Shown here one piece after another: positions 22,537-45,408 of a stretch of 64,000 nt of DNA. The notes under the pieces are model-generated. The model saw only the letters and a list, made by a program, of their open reading frames with translations. It was not told the origin of the DNA and did no database searches. The DNA is taken from assembly GCF_905475395.1 (NCBI RefSeq), contig NC_058339.1, positions 12,036,001-12,100,000 of the forward strand, given 5' to 3'. Within the stretch, counting starts at the first letter, position 1. Every line of letters begins with the position of its first letter. Both the position numbers and the translations under genes were made by a program. The stretch is from Chrysoperla carnea. Lineage: Eukaryota; Arthropoda; Insecta; Neuroptera; Chrysopidae.

Positions 22537-23213
22537 ATATTCGACCAGTCAACAAATGCACCCGATTTTTGTATTTTTTGGGTCAAAATTACCTTATATA
22601 CCGAGTTTTATCGAAATTGGAGATAGCAAAATTTTTTCGATTTTTTGCAATTTTTTTAAGGGGTACGTACCCCTTTGAAAAAATCGAGAAAATCGGGAAA
22701 AAATTTTTGTTTTGGATTTTGATGAAACTCGGTGGATGGGGTAATTTTGATCCAAAAAGTATAAAAATCCGGTTAGTTTAATGATTGGATGCAGATTTTC
22801 TGAGATATCGCAATATTTGGATCGATTTTAGTCCATATCTCAAAAACTATTCGACCAGTTGACAAATGCACCCGATTTTTGTACTTTTTGGGTTAAAATT
22901 ACCTTATATACCGAGTTTTATCGAAATTGGAGATAGCAAAATTTTTTCGATTTTTTGCAATTTTTTTAAGGGGTACCCCTTTGAAAAAATCGAGAAAAAT
23001 GCAAAAAAATTTTTTTTTTAGAATTTGATGAAACTCGGTGGATTGGGTAATTTTGATCCAAAAAGTATAAAAATAAGCTTAATTTAATGATTGGACCTAT
23101 AGACAGTTACAATGTCAGCGAATATCATGAGCAAAACTTCATAACGTGATTGTCTTTGTGTTAAAAAGGAGAAATTGCCCAGCAAAGCGGGTGGATATCT
23201 GCTAGTTTCATAT
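22537..23213 (+). mobile_element. Helentron-like non-autonomous element with tandem Z units
   Basis: Two Z units of about 306 bases start near 22541 and 22847 ('tcgaccagt..acaaatgcac'). They are followed by a tail (about 23090-23213) that ends CAGCAAAGCGGGTGGATATC then TGCTAG|T. A short GC-rich stem-capable stretch just before a terminal CTAG next to T is the usual right end of Helitron/Helentron elements, and tandem repeats near that end are known in DINE-1-like members. The same tail follows Z sequence at 57.35-57.54 kb. Immediately beyond CTAG is the ATATATACATGGTATAAAA end of an X repeat, so it may have inserted into one. Confidence 0.6.
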
Positions 23214-23795
23214 ATACATGGTATAAAATCCACCTAAAAAGAACAATATTGCTGTGGGTGGCCGCTTTAGGATGCTAGATAGTACCAGTAGTGCTTCTAA
23301 CGATAGCATGATAGAGAACCTCCTAAAATAGTAAATACCAAATTAATTTTGTAGTTACTTCCGTAGTCTATTTTGAGAAATTGTATCTTTTAAACACAAA
23401 ACGGTACTAACATTTTAAATTCAATTTTCTTGAAAACTTAATTTAATACTAAAGCTATACTTTTTTATTCAAAGTTAAAAATCCAAGTAGAATGTAGAAT
23501 TATTATATAATATTTTAATCCTCGTTGTGAGAGAACCTTTTTATGAATTTTTATAAAACTTTTGTTTTATTTTTATTTATTTCGTTATATGAAATACCCA
23601 AAATTTATTAACTATTTATACTTATATTATGTTCTTATATGAAATTTATATAAAATAATTTTAGAAAGTATATTTTGAAATTTTATTACAATATTCCTTA
23701 ATTTATTGTGCTACATTATGATTGCATGGATGAGAAATTAAGTTTAATTTTGCAATATTTGTGGGTATATAATATTTTTTGTTTTCCCATTGTCA
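23214..23795. other. Intergenic, no gene seen
   Basis: AT-rich sequence between the Helentron-like end and the LINE fragment. Nothing was recognised. Confidence 0.3.
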
Positions 23796-24505
23796 GCGTA
23801 GAAGCATACGACAGGATTATAAGAGAAAAGATGTTAGAAGCCTTGATAAATCTAAATATACCTAAAAAAAATGGCCAAACTAGTTCAGATGACGTTGCAT
23901 AAAACATGGAGTAAAGTAACTTGGGAATGGGGAATTTCCAAAGACTTTTGTGTAAAAAAGGGATTAAGGCAAGGAAATCCGTTGTCTATACTGTTATTTA
24001 ACTTAGTGCTTGAAGGCATAATCAGGGAATGTGGATTGCAAACAAAAGGTACTGTTAAGCACTTTAAGCATCAAATCGTAGCATATGCAGATGATTTAGC
24101 TGTTATCACCAAAAGCAAAGTCGAACTACTGAACGTTTTTAAAAATCTAGAGCATGTAGCTAGACAATATGGGCTAACAGTTAATGAAAGTAAAACAAAG
24201 TATGTTAATTTACAAAACCATGATGGTGAAGCTGAAAGTGATCTAAAACTTCAAACACCTAAGAAAACGTGCTCCTTCCAAAGTGTTGCAGATTTTGAAT
24301 ACCTAGGTGTCTTAATTACAGCAAATGCGGATGAAGAGATGGAGATTAATAATAGGCTTCAAAAAGGAAGCAAGGTAGTCAGTACCTTGAGAAGCATCTT
24401 GCTATCTCCAATGGTATCAAGATCGGTGAAGGCCCGGATTTACAAAACAATGATTAGGCCGACGGTACTCTATGGGTCGGAAACGTGGGAACCTCCTTTT
24501 TTTTG
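23796..24505 (+). pseudogene. Non-LTR retrotransposon (LINE) reverse-transcriptase fragment
   Basis: The fragment begins abruptly inside the reverse transcriptase (EAYDRIIREKMLEALINLNI). It shifts frame once at an A-run near 23865 and continues for about 210 codons: GLRQGNPLSILLFNLVLE, then the catalytic AYADDLAVI, NESKTKYV, FEYLGVLI and RPTVLYGSETW. The N-terminal half, any endonuclease and the 3' end are missing. The sequence stops at CCTCCTTTTTTTTGATTTGA, where other DNA begins. This is a 5'- and 3'-truncated dead copy. The clade was not determined. Confidence 0.85.
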
Positions 24506-24651
24506 ATTTGAAGTCGGTTAAAAAATACTTACTTTCGTGGAAATTTGGAATTTTCAATTACTTCGTATAAAAAACTAACTACATTTTCTCAAAATATTTA
24601 TTAATATATCTTAGAAAATAAAATACAAATTAACAACAAAACTAAACCAGC

Positions 24652-27510
24652 CTATTTTTTTGTTTTCTTAGGTTTCTTAGCATTTTCACCTTTTTTAGCT
24701 TTTTTTACAGTTTTTAATTCATGTACATAATTTACTAAATATTTTTCTTCAGCGTTTGCCAAAACGTTATTTTCTTCATCGTCACTATCGTCTGATTCAT
24801 TTTCATTACTTTCAGCATCCTTTTCGATTTTTCTCTTATTATTTTTTAATTGTGTTTTTTTATTATTTGTTTCAGTGTTTGTTTTATTTGATTTTGTATT
24901 ACTTTCTTCACCATCTGATTGTTCGTCGTCTTCGACATCCGTTAATAAAGTTTCATTTCCATTATCACTTATTTCTATATCACCATAAGGAGTGACTTTC
25001 ACTTTTCGATTCAAATATGTCGATAATTCACCTTCGACTGGTGCAAATGTTTTCGGTCGCTTAGCTCTTACTACTGGAACTGAAATTTCACTTGGTGGGC
25101 CTGAAAAAAGAAAACAGAATAGAAATTGAACTAAATATAAAAGTTTTCTTTTTAATATAATCGTAATTTGATTATACTTACGAAGGGAAATATAGATTGG
25201 AATAGGAAGAATTCCATGTGTTTTTAAAATGATGGTACGTATATTTTCCCATTTTCCAGGGAAACTTGTTGCCAATTTTTTAACAGCCGCTAAAATGTTT
25301 TCAGTAATTTGTTCAATTTTTTGATCAGTATGACCAATTTTAACCGTAAATGTATCACCATCCGAATTAATTGGCATTAATGTTTTACTTAAACCTCGCT
25401 CTATTTCCTTTTTCAAATCTTTTGCATCTAATCGAATAGGTGTTGGATTTTTTCGTTTATTTGTAAATATTTTACCCAACTTTTGATTTAAGTGTTTACT
25501 GATTCTTGCATCTGCTAAAAAGTAATCGAATTGTCCCAATAATTTTCGCCGCAATTCAAATTGATCGTATTCAACTTTAACCTGACGCATAGGAATTATA
25601 GTTTTAATATTTTTGACACCATGGCTTCGTAGTAAATCTTCATAATGTTCTATAGTAGGTTCATGATCAGTTTTACGACCTTTATGAAGATCAGGTACAA
25701 ATAAACATACATCACTTGTGTTACTTAGTAAATTATGTGGAAGTTCTCTGGAAATTAAAACAACTTTACATTAAAATCAACATTTTTGCAAATAATGAGG
25801 TTATAGAAAAGCCCACTTTACGGGAGGCTTAAGGACGTTCCCAAAAAATCAGTTCCTTTTATAATTTCTATGATGTCATTATCCAGTCAAATTAGTCCAT
25901 AAAATATAAGTAAGGTTACAAAAATTCCCATAGAGCTAAAAATTGGTATGAATGTTCAGAATACTATTATAAATGAATTGTGAAAAGTCCCCATCAAAAA
26001 TAGTTCAGACAAAAATTTTAGATAATCCGATTCTCTACCAAAAGTGTCTCTACACCCTTTTTCCAAATATTGCCATTTTCGTGATATAGCGATTCAAAGA
26101 ATTGAACAGATTATTTTTTTCGTAATACATTTTTGAACCGTTATACGAGTAAAAATATGAGGACTTATTTTTGATGAACCAGCTCCTTCTTCTTGGCGCT
26201 GTCTTTACACAGCATCAATGCTACTCTTTCGAGTATAATTTTTTCGACACTGCACATGAATTTTTACAGATTACTGGTCTTTCAGGTACTCCGAAAATTC
26301 ACCACCTCTTTCAATACTTACGACTAACAGTATTTTGTGGAATATGAGACCTTTGAAACGAGGCAGGTATACGAGCATCACCACGCTGACAATTGAATGG
26401 AAGACAGATGTTACTCAGGTCATGCTACTAAATAAAAATAGGGACGGAGTTCTTGACGTTGATTTATATTCTAAAAATTTTTGAATTTGTATGTATAAGA
26501 TATAGTGACTCATATTTTTACTCGTATAACGGTTCAACGAATAAAATAATTTTTGCAATTCTTTGAACCGCTATATCACGAAAATGGCAGCACTTATTTA
26601 AAAAAATTGCAGAGATATATTTTGTAGCAAATTGAATGATCTACAATTTTTGTCTGAACTATTTTTGCTGTTAAACTCACCGTTTTGCTGAAAAACACGA
26701 AAAACCTACTTTTGCAAACTTTCCCCCTCAATAAAATTTTTTGCACAAGGGGGATTGATGGGGACTTTTCACAATTCATTTATACTAGTATTCTAAACAT
26801 TCATACCAATTTTTAGCTCTATGGGAATCTTTGTAACCTTTAAAGTGTAATTTAACTGGATAATCACTGTACACATTTAACACACCCAATTATTTTTATT
26901 TTAATCAGTGGCGTTAGCTACATATGTCTATAGGGGGTGCCGTCCACCATGTATACCCAGAAAACAATCTATATACCATGTATTATGAAATACAGTGGCG
27001 TTAGCTACATATGTCTATAGGGGGTGCCGTCCACCATGTATACCCAGAAAACAATCTATATACCATGTATTATGAAATACAGTTGCCAATTTTAATATCA
27101 TTTATATTATGGGCACTCCATATTATGTAATATTTAATGACTTTTCAAATTTATATAATAATTAAGTGTGGTACTTACATTCTTAAAAAATATCTTGGTG
27201 TTTTGGGAATTTTAATCGCAATTATTTGAAGAAAAATTGATCCATGTTCATTTAATAAAGAATTTTTATTGTTCGAAGAGTTTTTCTTTTTGTTTAGAGC
27301 TAATAAACCTCTTAAAGCAGATTTAACTTGATTTTCAGGTATATATTCTTCATTTAAGATTTTTTCATGTTCTTCAGTGTTTTGTTTAATTTTAGATCCT
27401 AATTTCTTTAATTCGGCATTTAGTTCTTCAATCGTTGGTTCATTTTCTATATTTTTCACTTCTTTTTTCTTGCTACTTACACTTTTAATAGCTTTTTTAA
27501 TTTTTGCCAT
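24652..27510 (-). CDS. RSL1D1: Ribosomal L1 domain-containing protein 1 (RSL1D1-like)
   Basis: Three minus-strand exons join in frame: 27179-27510, 25182-25747 and 24652-25100, giving 448 residues. The N-terminal ~60 residues are lysine-rich. The L1-type fold then spans roughly residues 60-300, with family wording such as VCLFVPDLHKGRKTDHEPTI, FDYFLADARI, KIGHTDQKIEQITENI and PGKWENIRTIILK. The C-terminal third is a low-complexity alternation of acidic (DDEQSDGEE, ESDDSDDEEN) and lysine-rich stretches, as in nucleolar members of the family. RSL1D1 relatives act in nucleolar ribosome biogenesis; in human cells RSL1D1 is also linked to senescence control. Intron 1 (1.43 kb) holds a foldback transposon and an exact 87-bp duplication. 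Intron 2 is 81 bp; retaining it would not break the frame. Confidence 0.88.
25870..26872. mobile_element. ~1-kb foldback/MITE element in RSL1D1 intron 1
   Basis: The ends are long imperfect inverted repeats. The left arm has 'cattatccagtcaaatta' and 'cccatagagctaaaaattgg'. The right arm at 26750-26872 carries the reverse complements, about 120 bases in all with a few mismatches. A second inner inverted pair ('ttttcgtgatatagcg' and 'cgctatatcacgaaaa') extends the arms inwards, leaving about 330 bases of unique centre. No transposase is encoded. The superfamily is unknown and no clear target duplication was identified. Confidence 0.7.
26906..27079 (+). repeat. Exact tandem duplication, 2 x 87 bp
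   Basis: The unit starting CAGTGGCGTTAGCTACATAT occurs at 26906-26992 and again at 26993-27079 with no difference that I can find. It lies in intron 1 of RSL1D1, so it does not affect coding. Identity suggests a very recent duplication or an assembly artefact. Confidence 0.9.
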
Positions 27511-28779
27511 GGTTCACAATAATATTCACGTGTTTTTTTAAATATTAATTATTGAGGTTAGATAAATTTTAATTTGACGCCATGCTTTTGACAAATAATA
27601 ATTGTGGAACAATATCGAATTCATGAATAAAGTCGAGAAATAAAAAACAAAATGGCCTTACTCAGAGCAACTCGCCTTTTTTAATTTCTTTTGAGTAGCC
27701 CACATTATATAAAATCTCCAGCTATATATACAAAGTGTCGCATTGAAGATGAAGACACTCTCATATTTTCGTTATAAGAATATCGATTTGAAATTTTACA
27801 CAGTCATACTAGATGATGGGTCACATTTTTTAAGATACTTAATATCCGAAATCAGAACTTTAAACTCACCCTTCTACAAATTGGTAAATAGGGCTCATTC
27901 TTAACATTTTGCCCAGCGTCAGATTCTGGTTTGGAAACTAGTTACGATGTCGCACCACTAATAGATCTTTTCATTTTAAAAAGTGATTACCTTTAGTTTC
28001 GGACTGTTTGTTAAGAAATTAAAATGATAAAATGAATAACAAATATCTTGTGACTTTGTCCAACTTATTACCGCCTGTCCGAAACGTAATGAATCGTAAT
28101 TGAAATGAAGAGGTCTATAGACACGTAGAGTGCCGATACTAACCTATCCTGGTCAGCTAGCTGAATTGAACTAGGAACACCCTTTAAAATTAATGTAAAC
28201 CTGGGGAGTATATTTCAAAGTAAATTCTTGGGAAAAGTTGACTGTACCCATATATGTAATACTCCAAAGTACCAAAATGGAATATTTTAACTTTAACCGA
28301 AAATTAAACGGCACCACTTTTGTTGCATCAGTCTTTCACGGTTCTTGATCATTTACAAAGGGTATTGAACATTACGATTTCATCCAAGTAGTCAATAATT
28401 TGGGTTATCACAATATCAAAATTTTGGAAGCATTCTAGTTTTGTGATAGCAACAAAGACCTTTGTCTAATTTCTTTGATATTGTAAACAGCTCTTTTCTC
28501 CACCGCAATGGTTCAAAAAGCCCTAGTTCAAAGTAAAACCACGGTACGAGTACTCGTTTTTCCTATACGCCTTGACTATGTTGACAGGATTTAAACCGAA
28601 TTACATTCTACTGGGTGAAAGGTGAAGTGAAAATACCAAAAGAGTGAGAAAAAGATATATGATGGCCGGCGTCATTCCGCCATTTTACAAACTGTGAATG
28701 TTAAAAAACATTTGTTAATTAAAATTAATTAATTTGATAGTTTTTGTGTCTTAATACTTGAGTTTTAATATATAAACAA
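27511..28779. other. Divergent promoter region between RSL1D1 and U2AF50
   Basis: RSL1D1 points left and U2AF50 points right, so their promoters share this 1.27 kb. No repeat family or extra gene was recognised. The 5' untranslated part of U2AF50 presumably lies just before 28780. Confidence 0.4.
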
Positions 28780-41066
<12,287 letters not shown>

Positions 41067-41995
41067 AACAGAACAAACCATTCGAGCGCTTTTATAGTTT
41101 TTATCTCAAATAATAAAAGTAATGCTTCTATTTTTAAGATTTACAAATATGTATTTTTAGGTCCAGTTTTCTTTTTGTTCAAAATTTTATTTTTTATGTT
41201 TATGTGTGATGTTAAGTAGCTATAAAAATAATTCAAAAGGAAATAAATCTTACCTCATTATAGAATAATATTAAAAAAAAGGTCCATTTAAGAAGAATTA
41301 CAACACAGAACACTAATAGATGAATTATTGCGATTTTGTATATAAGTAATAATCATATAATTTATTGATTTTGTTATTAAATCAATGAAGAATACATAAA
41401 AAAATTACAAACTAAACTTTTTCTTTCTCTTATTTAATTCAATTGTTAAAAAAAAACTTGTAATAATTTAAATTTTTAATAATTGATATTCATGATATTT
41501 CTTGATGTATTTGAAAAATTAAATAAAATTAACTTAATTCGTATTTTTCAAGCCTTACCATTATTTTTTTAATTATCTTTCTTCCGATACCAATTTTTTG
41601 GCTAACAGGTAAGCCAATATAGGTAACTACATCGATCGGTTAACCAATCGAAATTGGTATCAGAATCAAAGAGTAAAGTACTTCAAAATGACACCGTATT
41701 AACTACACTTGATGGAAGTACTGAGGAAGAAATGGAACCTGGACGAAAATTCCTTAGAGAAATAATGCAAGAATATATTTAAATTTAATCTTCAACATCC
41801 ACTTGTAAAACATAAAATTGTCATTATTTTTTCTTTGATTGCCAATTTTCATTCTCGTTATTTTAATCCCGAATTGTGAGCTAAATACTATACGTTTACT
41901 AATTTAATATAAAATATAATCACTAATAAAAAATAACATTTTATTTTATGTTCATTAATATAGAATAGATAAACGAAGATTATTCAGGTTTCATT
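41067..41995. other. 3' region of U2AF50 and a coding-like relic
   Basis: U2AF50 3' untranslated region with AATAAA near 41110. At 41586-41662 there is an inverted repeat ('gataccaattttttggctaa' against 'aaccaatcgaaattggtatc'). It is followed at 41664-41782 by a plus-strand frame of 38 codons ending in TAA (KVLQNDTVLTTLDGSTEEEM...REIMQEYI). That frame reads like a protein C-terminus but has no recognisable family or upstream exon. Confidence 0.35.
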
Positions 41996-42731
41996 TTACG
42001 ATTCTAATTGATTTGCAGGTGTGTAAGTATGTGCTGGAGGTGCTTGAATTATAACTTTTCTCATTATAGCATAAACTACACCACCACAAACTACCATTCC
42101 GAGTCCAAGCAAAACGACAACTGACCATGCAGGTAAGCCACCTTTTTTAACATATGTTCTTGTTAAGGTTTTTCTTCCTTTTAAAATTTTTCTCCGTGCT
42201 TCTACTTCAACCATAAACATGGATATAAATACTGCAATTCAAATAAAACATAATTGATTTAATAATTATGCACGATAAATCGTACAAAAGAGAGAACTAT
42301 AGACCTTTTAGTGCATGGACCACTAGTCTTAGGAATATTCTTATTAATTTTGTAACAGTTAATCGCATTTTTTGTTTATCTGTATTTATCTATCATGAAA
42401 TCACATTTTAAGTAAATGTTGTAAAACTTGAACCTTCTTAATACCTGCTACTTGTATTACCAGTTATTGTTAGATATAACGGGATCAAACATAGCTTTTA
42501 ATTGTAGTCTCGTAAATTTTGAAAAAGATAGCAGAAATTTGAAAAATTTCCATATTATGAATTAAGATTTATGAGATACCTGTGATATCAAGCACAATGG
42601 ATCACACACGAAGTGTTTATATTAGATTTCTTGCTTGAAATATAATTACAATTTAAAATTTATATTCGAATATATTTCTACTTACCACATAAAACCATTG
42701 TATAAACTAATACACTTTTAAATTTAGCCAT
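41996..42731 (-). CDS. Small signal-anchored single-pass membrane protein, unknown function
   Basis: Two minus-strand exons join in frame: 42686-42731 (15 codons plus one base) and 41996-42231, giving 93 residues. The first ~27 residues (MAKFKSVLVYTMVLCVFISM then FMVEVEA) form a signal peptide likely cut before RRKILKGRK. The mature protein has a short basic stretch, then one hydrophobic helix at about residues 50-70 (PAWSVVVLLGLGMVVCGGVV) and a short tail (HTYTPANQLES). The basic RRKILKGRKTLTRTY followed by PAW and the helix looks like a conserved small insect protein, but I cannot name it. Without the first exon, the second reads from an internal Met and lacks the signal peptide. It lies between U2AF50 and the TMEM53-like gene. 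An AATAAA-type signal could not be chosen with confidence. Confidence 0.75.
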
Positions 42732-44535
42732 TTTCGTTTATTTTAATTAATTTTATATTCTGATACAACACAAAAATTGTTTGTGAAATAATATTACAAG
42801 TAAAATTACTCATATCAACACGCCCTGTTAAAAGTTTGATACAGGTGAATTTTATCAGTTTAGATAAAAATTCTTATCATCATAAAGAATGCTCTAATTT
42901 TTAATATAATTATTCATTAGTCAGAGGTACGTATAACTGTTTTAAAAAAATAGATTTTTAAAACAGGTTTTCTTTATTTGGACAAAGAAGAGACAAAATT
43001 ATTTACATATTACTTACGCATGTATTCTTATCATTCAGTTTAGTTGGTTCGGGAGATATAAGTTACCTTTTCACAAAAATTTTTTCCCTGATACGTTTTC
43101 GATACTAAGAAGGTTTAGAATTTTTTTCAATTTATTTTAATGAGTGAAAAATTACTACAAAACATGTGAAAAGCTTATTCGTTGTAATAAAATCGATGCC
43201 AGCGCTTCCAGTGAAAAATTTTGGCGATAAAGGAGGATAATTTGCAGTTCTTTACATATTAATGTTAAAGAAAATGTCAAATTTAAATTATTGAAAAACA
43301 CTTAATTAAACTTAATGCATTAAAAATTGTGAAAATAAGAAATCAAATTGCACAAATATTATTTTTCAAATGTAAATTATCATAATTATTTATTTAAATT
43401 TGTGAGACAATAATAAATTTTCAATGGAAGTCATAATTGCAATCCATACAATTATATATGCATCCATACAATTCCATAATTAAAGTAGTGTATCGTTACC
43501 ATGGAAACGCCTCCAATAAAACTCACGCACGGTGCGAATAAAAACAATAAACATTTTCTGTGTTAAAATATAATGCTTTATTATTTATGAATAATAATTT
43601 GATGTAACATACTTAAAATTACATATAAAGATAAATACAAAAATTAAAGATATTACCTACAGAAATATCGTGACATAATTAGCCCGAGAAATGGGCCGAG
43701 ACTCTGATTCTGACACCACTCAAATTAAATGTTGTTTAAAAAAACACATAGCCTATTTCGGAATAGGCTAGACATCTGTTTTAAAGGAAACCCAACAATT
43801 GATTTTTGTGGCGTCAGGATCAGAATCCTGACTCGCTTTTCGGGTCAGGGACAAGTTGTTCTAGTCTATTACCAAAGTTATTTTTAATTCTTTAAGAATA
43901 AATTAATTAATACATTTCAATGTTTTTTGATTGTAAACAATTTGTAGAATTATCATATTTATTTATCAAATTTACAAATGTAGGTACAATAACAAAAAAA
44001 AATTATTAATAGAAGTCCTCTAGTGTTCTAAGTGGACCACATATACCCCGACGTTTCCGGAAAATATATTTTCCAGAAATGTTTATTTTCAGAACAATGA
44101 AAACCCTCGCAAAAGAGTATCCAGTAAAGAAAACATTGCAAAACCCTTCGTTGAAGAAGTTTTAGGCGGACACTTTTTTATTGAGCAGTGAAAACTGAAA
44201 ACAAACATTTTGCTGTCTTTATCGTCGCATTAAATTATCCAATTATCTCACTTTCTTAGATTATTAATGGCAATTGTTATTATTTCTGAGATTACAAACA
44301 GTATAAATAAAACAAACAAAAAATCAACCCCCACAAATTTTCTTGAAACAAAAAAAACCGAATTCAAATAGGTTTAACGGCTAAGAGTTGCGGTGCCAAA
44401 GAGAGATACACATAGCGATCAAAATCATCTTTCAAGTGATTTTGACACTTCATGATCGTGGGTATATGTATTCCTTTCTAGAGTTCAAGTGAAAGCGAAA
44501 TATAAGGAAATGTAGGAATGTGCTTAACAAATGCA
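42732..44535. other. Intergenic with palindromic and interspersed repeats
   Basis: At 43497-43545 is a single arm of the TTACCATGGAAAC...CACGGTGC repeat also seen at 10.3-10.7 kb. At 43688-43860 a palindrome brings together 'gactctgattctgacaccac' and GTGGCGTCAGGATCAGAATC, centred near CCTATTTCGGAATAGG. At 44335-44420 lies a repeat with GTTGCGGTGCCAAAGAGAGA. No gene was recognised. Confidence 0.45.
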
Positions 44536-45408
44536 TTATAATTTTGCTTTAGGTAATGGTGGGAAACCAATTTCATCTAGAAATTTGTTCAACTCATGCA
44601 TATATTCTTCATTATGTATGGTTAAATGCATTACATGAGCGGATTTCTCCCAACACTTCATACGTACTGGAATTTTACGTTCTATAAACCCATTCATCAA
44701 AACTCGATTCTCCGATGCGGTACCAATTAAATCATTTTCCGAACAAAAAATAAGCATTGGTGCTCTTAATGCCCCATTAAAAAAATGATTTTTAGCTTTA
44801 CGATAATGTACAACCGAAAAATAATGGAAAAGTATTGTATGGAATTTTATATAATATTTTAACATGTTCCTCGCAATAAAATTATTTGGAAACATAGCAA
44901 ACGATAATCCATGTCCAATTGTTGCAAAATCGGCAGCACTATCCCATACTTGTCCATAAATACGTGATAATACAGGATGATTTGGACCAAGCATTAATAA
45001 AGCTTCCGCCCATACGTAAGCTCCAACTGAAAATCCATGCACCAATAATGGCATTTTAACGTGCTCTAAAATATTGACTAATTCTTTTGCAACAATTTGA
45101 CTTCCACTTGTCGGCCACATTAATTGCCATGGTGTAATGTTTACTGTTAGAACATCACAACCTTTGTCAATGTAAATTTCTGTGTAACGTTGTAAATGTT
45201 TTCGTTTACCCATCATCCATGACATAATAATCACTAACGGTTTATTTTGATTAATTTCATTTTTATGTAATGTATTTTCACTATATAAATTTATATTTGG
45301 TGTTAACTTATAATCGTGTAACATTTTAATGTTTGCAATTAAAATGTTTTGTTTTGGTAAACTTGTTTTAAACACAACACTTTTAAGAGCATGTAACCGT
45401 GTAAACAT
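44536..45408 (-). CDS. TMEM53/DUF829-type alpha/beta hydrolase
   Basis: A single-exon frame of 290 residues starts at the ATG at 45408. The family is an alpha/beta-hydrolase fold whose vertebrate member TMEM53 sits in the nuclear envelope; most insect members are uncharacterised. Visible landmarks are an early strand with PLVIIMSWMMGKRKHLQRY (about 57-75), the nucleophile elbow GFSVGAY with Ser127, WDSAAD near 155-160, CSENDLIG with the likely acid Asp225, and SAHVMH with His258. A catalytic triad therefore seems present. The first ~25 residues are basic and hydroxylated, so mitochondrial targeting is possible; no strong transmembrane helix is seen apart from a hydrophobic stretch near 190-200. 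The assignment to the family is firm; the substrate is unknown. Confidence 0.88.
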   Translation of the reverse strand: MFTRLHALKSVVFKTSLPKQNILIANIKMLHDYKLTPNINLYSENTLHKNEINQNKPLVIIMSWMMGKRKHLQRYTEIYIDKGCDVLTVNITPWQLMWPTSGSQIVAKELVNILEHVKMPLLVHGFSVGAYVWAEALLMLGPNHPVLSRIYGQVWDSAADFATIGHGLSFAMFPNNFIARNMLKYYIKFHTILFHYFSVVHYRKAKNHFFNGALRAPMLIFCSENDLIGTASENRVLMNGFIERKIPVRMKCWEKSAHVMHLTIHNEEYMHELNKFLDEIGFPPLPKAKL

